DNA of 64,000 nucleotides. Origin: Lophius americanus. Lineage: Eukaryota > Chordata > Actinopteri > Lophiiformes > Lophiidae. Of this stretch, positions 56,801-64,000 are shown one piece after another. The notes beneath the pieces are model-generated. The model saw nothing but the letters and a program-made list of their open reading frames with translations, made no database searches and was not told where the DNA came from. The stretch spans positions 6,367,501-6,431,500 of the forward strand of contig JBBDHG010000008.1 in the NCBI GenBank assembly GCA_037951165.1, written 5' to 3'. Position numbers and translations under genes: made by a program. Within the stretch, counting starts at the first letter, position 1; each line of letters begins with the position of its first letter.

Positions 56801-58797
56801 CCGTTCCTTCAGCTACATGATTGAGTTTGACACATTAGTGTGTGAACATGTTTGTTTTCCTGTGCCTCCAGAGGACCTTCTGTCCTCCATAGGAAAGTAA
56901 GGAGTCGCAAAAGCTCCTCGTTAGACCGGTTAGGAGAGGTGTTTGCCAGAAAGTTCCAAATCAGATGGTTCCAGGGGACAAAAATTCTTAACTGTTGTGT
57001 TTTTCTCTTTTGTACGTTTCGTAATCATTTTGGATTTCACATCTCATTGAGTAACTCCATTTCAACCGAGCCGAGATGGACATGAAGACCTCTAGATCGG
57101 AGCTGTGCTGGAGTGCATTTTCATTTTTTTGCGCCGTTCAATTTCAGTTTACTGTGGTATCTGACAAAAGTTAGGGTTTTGGGGGGGAAATTAATGATTT
57201 GTACTGTTTTAAATGTTGATCAGTACACTACCAACAAATTCATTAATTGCTTAAAAAATGTATGTTGGCAACATTTTATCTCGCATATAAATATTCAAGA
57301 TATATCTGTCTGTGCTTTAATAGTTGTTATGTTGTGGTTTCTCAAATTGAGTGATGGTTTGTAAAGTTCTAAGACAGAATTCTGATATCAATGTGTCAGT
57401 AATAAAGATATAATACACAGATGAGATGCATAGTTATACATATTTGAACACATAAAGGTAACATTAATAAATTTCGTAATAGTAATAAATATGTTACACA
57501 TAGCGATGCAGCATTCAATGTATATTCCTATAAGCATCTGAAATTCTTTTCTATCGCTATAACTTCCAACAGAGAGTCAGGAAGGACATCAGGACTAACA
57601 GCTCTGGTTATTTTTTTAACAATTAATACAAGTTCCATGATCTGTTGCTACTTGGTTTTGGGTTTTTTGAGAGACTTTTAATGAAATTAACTATATACTC
57701 TACCAAACACAAGACCAAGCAAGTAAGTAATGGTGTTGGAGATTTTTGAACATTGTGAATAATTATTCTGGGTATTTTGTGAAAGCATCTTGGAGTGTCA
57801 AAGAAAACAATCTCCCAAAGTGATTAATGTTGAAAAAAATACTTTTATTTAGATAAACATTTGACCAATCACATTATGTTCATGTAAAATTTCCAATTTA
57901 TATGTATTAATTGAATCAACACAAAAGATTTACGATAATTAGTCACTCCGTTCATGACATTATTATGACCTTTACCGTTTTTTGTAACAAATAAAATTAA
58001 ATACGTAAATATATGAAAAATGAAAAACATACGTAAAATTATTATTTAAATGTATATAAATAAGTATATAAACAATTACATAAAAAAATCAATGTTTAGG
58101 CCTTATTATTTTTGAGTATTCTTGTATTATTGCACTTGTATTAAAGTGAAAACTTGATTCAACAGAAAACATTTGTATTTATCTAATATGTAGAAATGTT
58201 CAACTTCCTCTCAAGTAATGGAGTTCTTCTACGTCCATCGCTGTACATGATTGTATGTTGCTGCGGCCTCTTCTAACTGGGCAGCTGAAGCCATGTCGTC
58301 GGGTTCTTTTAAAAAGCTTATAAACATAAATGCACTCCTGTTCTTGTAATCCTCTGAGCTTCGATGGCAGGTGAAGATGAAGATTAGTGATCCAGCTGCC
58401 ACTGCACTTTCAGGTGAATCAAACACAAACCCAGAGCGTCTTGCTCTTTCTGGTTGTCTGCGTCTGTGTTGGTCTGCCCAACCTCTCTCTCCTAAAGAGC
58501 AGGAGGGGAGAGTTACAGCACCGCAGGCTTAGGGTTGACCCACATCTGGCACACCAAACCGTTTGCATTGGGTTTTTTTAGCTCTGCTCATATGTCAGGA
58601 GAGGAAGGTGAATTTGGGCCGTTGAGCTCTTACGTAATTGACGTAAATGCTTTGTGTATTTTTTTAAATGAGAGAATGTAAGTTGTCACAGAAGACAATT
58701 TTTTTTACGGTGACTTTTCAGATGTCATGTTTTCCAGCAGAACACTGTAAAATCCAAAAAACATACAAACTGAAATGAGACAGTTAACCAAAAGTGT

Positions 58798-58995
58798 GGG
58801 TTCAGTGTTGGTTCAGTTTGGGTTCAGTGTTGGTTCTGTGTGGGTTCAGTGTTGGTTCAGTTTGGGTTCAGTGTTGGTTCTGTGTGGGTTCAGTGTTGGT
58901 TCTGTGTGGGTTCAGTGTTGGTTCTGTGTAGGATCAGTGTTGGTTCTGTGTGGGTTCAGTGTTGGTTCTGTGTAGGCTCAGTGCTGGTTCTGTCT
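58798..58995. repeat. 22-bp minisatellite, nine units
   Basis: The unit is gggttcagtgttggttc followed by agttt or tgtgt. The two endings alternate in the first four units and then tgtgt takes over. Spurious open frame. Confidence 0.95.
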
Positions 58996-59694
58996 TAAAG
59001 TTGCAAAAAAAAACAAAAAAACGGCTTAAAAGTCATGGTTTTAACGACTACTACCAACTGTTAATCGCTAGTTGAAGCCATTTATGCCTTTAAACAGCTA
59101 AATTGCCCGCTAACATTCAGCTGGCTATAATGAGGTCCTAGCTGACAAATGTAAATAAGGAGATAAGTTGAATAACTTACCTGGATACTCAGAAAACATT
59201 CTGCTTCTTCCAACGTTTCCAGTCCAAATAGTCCCTTGAGTCGGGCGGAGATTATAAGATTATGCTGTCCGTCATATTGTGTCGAGTCAGAATCATTCAT
59301 CAATCATCAGTCAGTTTTTTAAAAAGGTTATTTACTTTGAACCAGGATTTTTTTCTTTGAATCTTGGAACTCTTTGATGGTATTGAAACATTTTCATGAA
59401 TTCCTCAATAAATAACTATGTCTACGCTGCCGTCGCCGAAAAAGCTTTTCATTAAAAAAAATTGAATAAATAAAATTTATATAAAGCACCTCCCCCAGGA
59501 AATGATGTCAGATAACAGCGTTTTTGGTTAAAAATATGCCTCTGGTAGTTAAAATACAAGTAAATAGAGTAAACTCGTTTTACTTTTTTTTATTCTTTAT
59601 TGTGCCCGAAAATATCCTTTATACAACACAGTTTGTTTTGCCATTTTGATACAATGTCTTTACATTTTTTTTGCACCCATAAAAGGACATGAAA

Positions 59695-59731
59695 TAATAA
59701 CAATAATAATAATAATAAGGATAATAATACA
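59695..59731. repeat. (AAT)n microsatellite
   Basis: AAT/AAC units with an AAGG interruption. Confidence 0.85.
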
Positions 59732-60737
59732 GTTTACGCACATATACATACGTAGAAATAACCCAATATGTGTCCATACATATTTATATACATACAAACA
59801 TGTACATATAATATATGCACACAGACGGGGGGAATCAGTTGGTCGGCTTTGACAATTTCTAGTGTTGTTTCACGACACTAGTTTGTCGATCCACAATTGA
59901 CCAAATATGACCCGAAAAAGTTTGGATATAAAACTCCCATCGGAAAAATAAAGAAACGTGAAAATTGTCCAAATAGATTTTGAGTTATTGCGTTAAAAAT
60001 TCACCACATTTAGTGGACTAATATAATAATAAAATACTAATATTTATTAATATTTGTGGTTTAGTGTGAAGTCAATAATAATCGTAATTGTATTTACACA
60101 ATTTATGAGGCACCCAAAAACTCATAACAATTGACAGACTTCACAATCAGATATGGTTTTCAGTTTGAGTGTCATAAAAAAGCTCCACCATAACAACAGA
60201 GAAGAGAAGCGGCCCCTGCCATGTGTTACACCTTGATGTAGGAAATGTGGTCCATGTTTGTCATAAGATGTACAGAAAAAGCTCTTGGAACCATGACTCC
60301 ACCTGGCAGGAATTCACTTTTTTTTTTTAAGATATATCATTTTTTGCTGTGCTGAAACAAACTCCTAGAGAATTAACCTGATTGACTTCACATACAAATG
60401 TAAATGTGTCATCGTGTCACTGAGGCTGTGAATCCTGATAGACTTGATACACTGGTACACTCTACACTGGTCTCAGGGTTGTAAGTTGGTTGAGCAGGTA
60501 CACAGATACAGGTGTGTTCACTCATCCCTAAGGGTAAGAGTTCCTACTCTTCCATATTTGTGCTGCCGTCACCATTTTCCTCCAATGTTCCTTAGTTGTT
60601 GGCAATGGAGACTTTGTTGTTTCTAATAGTCAGCAGTGATAATCTCTCTGCAGCGAGCTCAAACATGACTGATATCCCTCTCAGGGCTCTGATGGAGGCT
60701 CAGGATCACATTAGATGACCAGAGAGGTTAATAGACA

Positions 60738-60745
60738 ACTCTCTC

Positions 60746-60792
<47 letters not shown>

Positions 60793-60802
60793 CTCTCTCT
60801 CT
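60738..60802. repeat. (CT)n microsatellite
   Basis: About 64 bp of CT with two CG interruptions. A short complementary gagagagagagca lies 30 bp downstream (60834) and could pair with it. Confidence 0.95.
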
Positions 60803-61069
60803 GGTGGAACGGTGAAAACCCCACTGACAACCGAGAGAGAGAGCACTCTCTTTGTGTCAGTAGGGTTTCACCATTCCTGGATTTATTTCACGTCTGGGAT
60901 TACTGCCGATGATCTTATTGAGGGCACTCATACATGTGCTTTATTTTTCATCGTACTTGAAATAAGTAGAAAAATCAAAAGTGCTTTTCACTTTTAAATG
61001 ATTCCTACATTCAAAACATGAAACATGCTCATCCTGTTTCAAATGTCTATCCATGTTTTCCTTTTCCAA

Positions 61070-61760
61070 AAATGCATGGACTCCACAAAACCTCTAGTTG
61101 AGCTGTGGTTTCTGTCACCAAGACAATAGCAGCAGATCCTTTAAGTCCTGTCATTTGCGAGGTAGGGCCTCCAAGGATCAGGCACATTCTCGACAAACAC
61201 GCTGGTTTGCTTCTCAAAGCATTCGCGAACCGTTTTTGAATCGTGTCAGGGACCATTATCCTGCTGAAAGAGGACACCGCCATTAGTACTTGATCTGCAA
61301 CAACGTTCGGTGTTTGGTACATATCATGTTAAAAACCCACATTAATGGCAGGGTCAAAGGTTTACCAGGAAACCATTGCCCAAAGCATCACACTGCTTAC
61401 TCCAGCTAGTCCCATCACTTCATCAAGGAAGATTTTCTTGAACTCAACGTGTCACCTTCCTCCTTCGCTCCCCGGCTGGAATGATCATTGTTGGAGCTTT
61501 TGTGCAGAGGACAGGCAGAAAAGCTCGGGATCTGCGCGCCGACTGGTCCGCCACTACATAGCATCTGTGTTCTGACACCTTTCTATCCGAGAAAGCAGCA
61601 ATCAGCAATATGTGCAACACCAGCTCTTCTATGGGATCAGAAGATGATCCCTGTGAGATCAACAGGGTCTAGCCTTCCTCTCTCCACATGCATCAGTGAA
61701 CCCGGGGCACCATGACCCCGTTTCTTTGTCACCAGTTGTTTGTACTGGTAGATCAGGTTC
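61070..61760 (-). mobile_element. Tc1-type transposase remnant, reversed, internally deleted
   Basis: Read on the reverse strand, the copy begins at ccagtacaaacaactggtga, passes a gatgcatgtggagagaggaa block like that at 38.3 kb, and ggatagaaaggtgtcagaa. It then passes a region around ccgccattaatgtgggt and ends in ggcctcc, gacaggacttaaaggatctg and ttgtggagtccatgc, the C-terminal end of the family. It is about 690 bp where a full coding region would be near 1 kb, with stops and a missing middle. The peptide VADQV is still readable at about 61295. Confidence 0.65.
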
Positions 61761-64000
61761 ATCTGTCAGTGGTTCAATCGCAATCCTTTAGCTCAAGATA
61801 GAAAAATATTGAACCATTAACAAATAAAAACCTGGTTGATGGTTCAATCACATTCGGCCGCCTCAGGATAGAATCCCTCCCAGCTGCGTTGTGCGGAGCT
61901 GGGACTCTGTATTTACTGAACTCTGTACACCTCTTCATGCAAATACGAAGATGGAGCCCATTTTGTATGTTTCTCAGTCTAATATGTTCCTCTCACTGCT
62001 AAATGAATAAGACACGATCGTCCTGATTACCTCACAGTGTCAGGAGTGTCACCGCCTTTTTTATATAGAGAGTTACGGTGACACCTCTCAGGAGTTATAA
62101 GTCTAATTATGGACCCAGTACCAATGCATGTCCTGAACATGTTTCTCCACGCGAGACGACAACACACAGTCCGTTAGCTTGAGCAAATGCTGCTAGTCCC
62201 TTTTGCTAGCACACATCTTCCATCTCTCATGCTAATTGTAATGGGAAGGTAGGATGTATTGGATTAGAGCGATACATCCCCAGAGGGATTTGTTTACTGT
62301 GACCGTGACAACAGCAGCGATGAATAACTATGAGAAGTCTCTAATATCCGAGTGGAGAATGTCCTCAAGGGTTTTATGGCCTTATGCAGCCATTGTTAAT
62401 GTAAAGTCTTATATGAAGCAGAAGACTGAAAGGAAACTAGCAGGAGGGCCAAATAGAAGCAACGCTGGAGCGTTTCAGGGAATGGTCAGCACAGTTGCTG
62501 AGAGTCCCATCAGTCTGATTGCTTGGCTGGAATCTGCTGCGGTGTAATTCAGAGTCATCTCTGCTCTTACGTGAGCGTTGCACTTTTTATTATCGTCCTG
62601 GAGTTGTAGGTGCCGTTGCCGTGCACCTGCTGCAGCATTTATGGCAGTTCCACTTTTGCTGATTTCTGTGGTTTCTACCCTGCCGCTTTATTGATTCGTC
62701 AGTGGCACTGATAGTCCGGAGAAAGCGATAGCAATTGGATGAGGCTACCTGCTTGAGAAGGCTGTCTCATTAGAAAGACGGAGTGAGAGGCCATCAAATA
62801 GATGGATACCGCAGCAAAGAGAGAGGGAAGAGAAGAGAGCTGCCTCCCCTGTGTAGAGGTACAGCCCCCCCTGCTGGAGGATCAGATCACCAGCACCACT
62901 CCTCATGAAGGAGAGGCCAGGCTGGAGGAGCTCTGAGGAGCTGAAGGTCCTTGAAAAATCAAAGAATATTACTGCGTCCGTTTTAATCAGAACTGCCCTC
63001 ACACAATAAAAATAAATAGATTAATAAAATGGAATTACATCAAAAGAAAAAAGAACTATCTTCACTGGTTTGTCTGAGGTTAAGGGAAACATCTTATTTA
63101 ATTTTTTTTTTATTAAAAGAAATGCATAATCTCAATATTTTTAGTGGGAGAAAATCATGTGTGAAGAATTATTCATTCTGGCGTGCATCCCAAAAATAAA
63201 GTGGCCTAAATAAGGCATCCCATCCAGTCAAATAAAAGTAGCCTGAAGGTAGAAAGCTACTAAAGCTTGACGACTGTCCTCTTTTAGCCCAACAACACAA
63301 GGAGGGTGGTCGGGGGGGTTTTGCCCAGTCAGTCTTCCGTAGATCTGCTCTTTAACCGAGACAGTGCCCTATTAAGGACTCTGTGATTGATCTGCTATAT
63401 CAGCTCTTAAGATGCAATTAGCCGTTTGTTGGCGGAGGGGGGGGGGGGCTATACACGCCGTTTGTTCTTAATGCCTTGATCTCACAGTGTGTTTGGCAGA
63501 TTTGAGAAGAAAGGCAGGGGATTAAGAGACAGGGGAAGCGAGACAGCTTCAGACATTGCTTAAGCAGGATTTCTGTATTTGTGCTGATGAATATATAACC
63601 CACTGGAACCAATTATCTTGCACAGCTTTCAAAATCGTATTTTTGTGCCTCCCTGTCGACCTCTTGCCCTTAACATATCCTTAAACCCTTCTGGATTGTT
63701 AAAAACATATGTTCTTAATAGTCCTCCTTTGTTTTTACACGAGTATGGGGTTCAGTTTTTGGACTCAAGGACTGACTTTCACTTAAGTTAATTTCCAGAT
63801 TATTCTGGGATCATTTAATATTCACGGTAAAAGGCACATTTTTGGTGATTCATGAAAACACAAACATTATTAAATCTGGGACTGTGAATCGGTCTACCCC
63901 TGATAATAGTACCCAACAGATGCACCATGTCCTCCTGCTATAATAACAGCATCTAAGAGCTGCACCAAGCAGATGTATAAGAACATTCTTTTTTTATGTC

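Larger units (their letters stand above)
53842..64000 (+). other. glra1: Start of the last glra1 intron (runs past window end)
   Basis: The sequence begins with the donor gtagaa. I searched for the final GLRA exon (EEMRKLFI, RAKKID and TM4 motifs) and did not find it, so the intron is at least 10.1 kb. It contains a 22-bp minisatellite at 58798, AAT and CT microsatellites and a reversed Tc1-type remnant at 61.1 kb. Stretches 55.2-58.7 kb and 61.8-64.0 kb show nothing I can name. Confidence 0.8.

Noticed and set aside
62745..63002. Minus-strand open frame of 85 codons with a GC-rich middle
   Set aside because: No known motif. Length is within chance expectation.

Overview
This is vertebrate, almost certainly teleost fish, nuclear DNA. 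It is AT-rich, gene-poor and intron-dominated. It carries long CA/GT, ATT and AGAC microsatellites, several minisatellites, decayed Tc1/mariner and hAT DNA transposons and short fish-type interspersed repeats. Nothing bacterial, phage or viral was seen.

The only gene I can support is a plus-strand strychnine-sensitive glycine receptor alpha subunit, best assigned to glra1. Six consecutive coding exons are present: 23546-23613 (68 bp), 34279-34502 (224 bp), 40299-40381 (83 bp), 40543-40680 (138 bp), 48599-48813 (215 bp) and 53695-53841 (147 bp). All have AG/GT borders and their phases join without a break. They encode the extracellular ligand-binding domain from about mature residue 34 (human alpha-1 numbering), the Cys-loop, the second disulfide loop, TM1, the TM2 pore helix, TM3 and the basic start of the TM3-TM4 loop, to about residue 325. 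The signal-peptide exon, the N-terminal exon and the last exon (rest of the loop, TM4, stop) were not found, so the gene runs off both ends. Positions 1-23545 are therefore probably intron 2 and 53842-64000 the start of the last intron.

Layout: 1-3 kb, a Tc1-like transposase fragment and a reversed hAT-type non-autonomous element with a nested SINE-like insert. 3.7-6.8 kb, small microsatellites. 7.2-8.9 kb, a CA-rich 14-bp minisatellite; 9.6-10.4 kb, a second CA array with embedded non-CA cores. 12.5 kb, a 15-bp repeat. 15.5-15.9 kb, a GC-richer interspersed repeat. 19.8-20.0 kb, an open stretch after an acceptor-like site (possible exon, weak). 21.8 kb, a Tc1-like fragment. 23.5 kb, first glra1 exon. 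24.9-25.9 kb, a minisatellite of about 40 units, each with a 3' splice-site-like motif. 32.3-33.2 kb, a second hAT-type element with a near-matching 8-bp target duplication. 34-41 kb, three exons and a Tc1-like remnant. 42.9-44.2 kb, a second copy of a ~97-bp repeat plus two different Tc1-type remnants. 44.85-45.4 kb, a G29 run and a ~360-bp polypyrimidine tract. 48.6 kb, TM1-TM2 exon. 53.0 kb, a 68-copy GT repeat 558 bp before the TM3 exon. 58.8 kb, a 22-bp minisatellite. 61.1-61.8 kb, a third, reversed member of the intron-4/intron-6 Tc1 family.

The long open frames at 7-10 kb, 45 kb and 53 kb are artefacts of low-complexity DNA. I saw no convincing new multi-gene system. The items most worth a second look are the intronic repeat architectures, the paired repeats and hairpins, the Zn-site substitution in the receptor and the possible extra exon at 19.8 kb.
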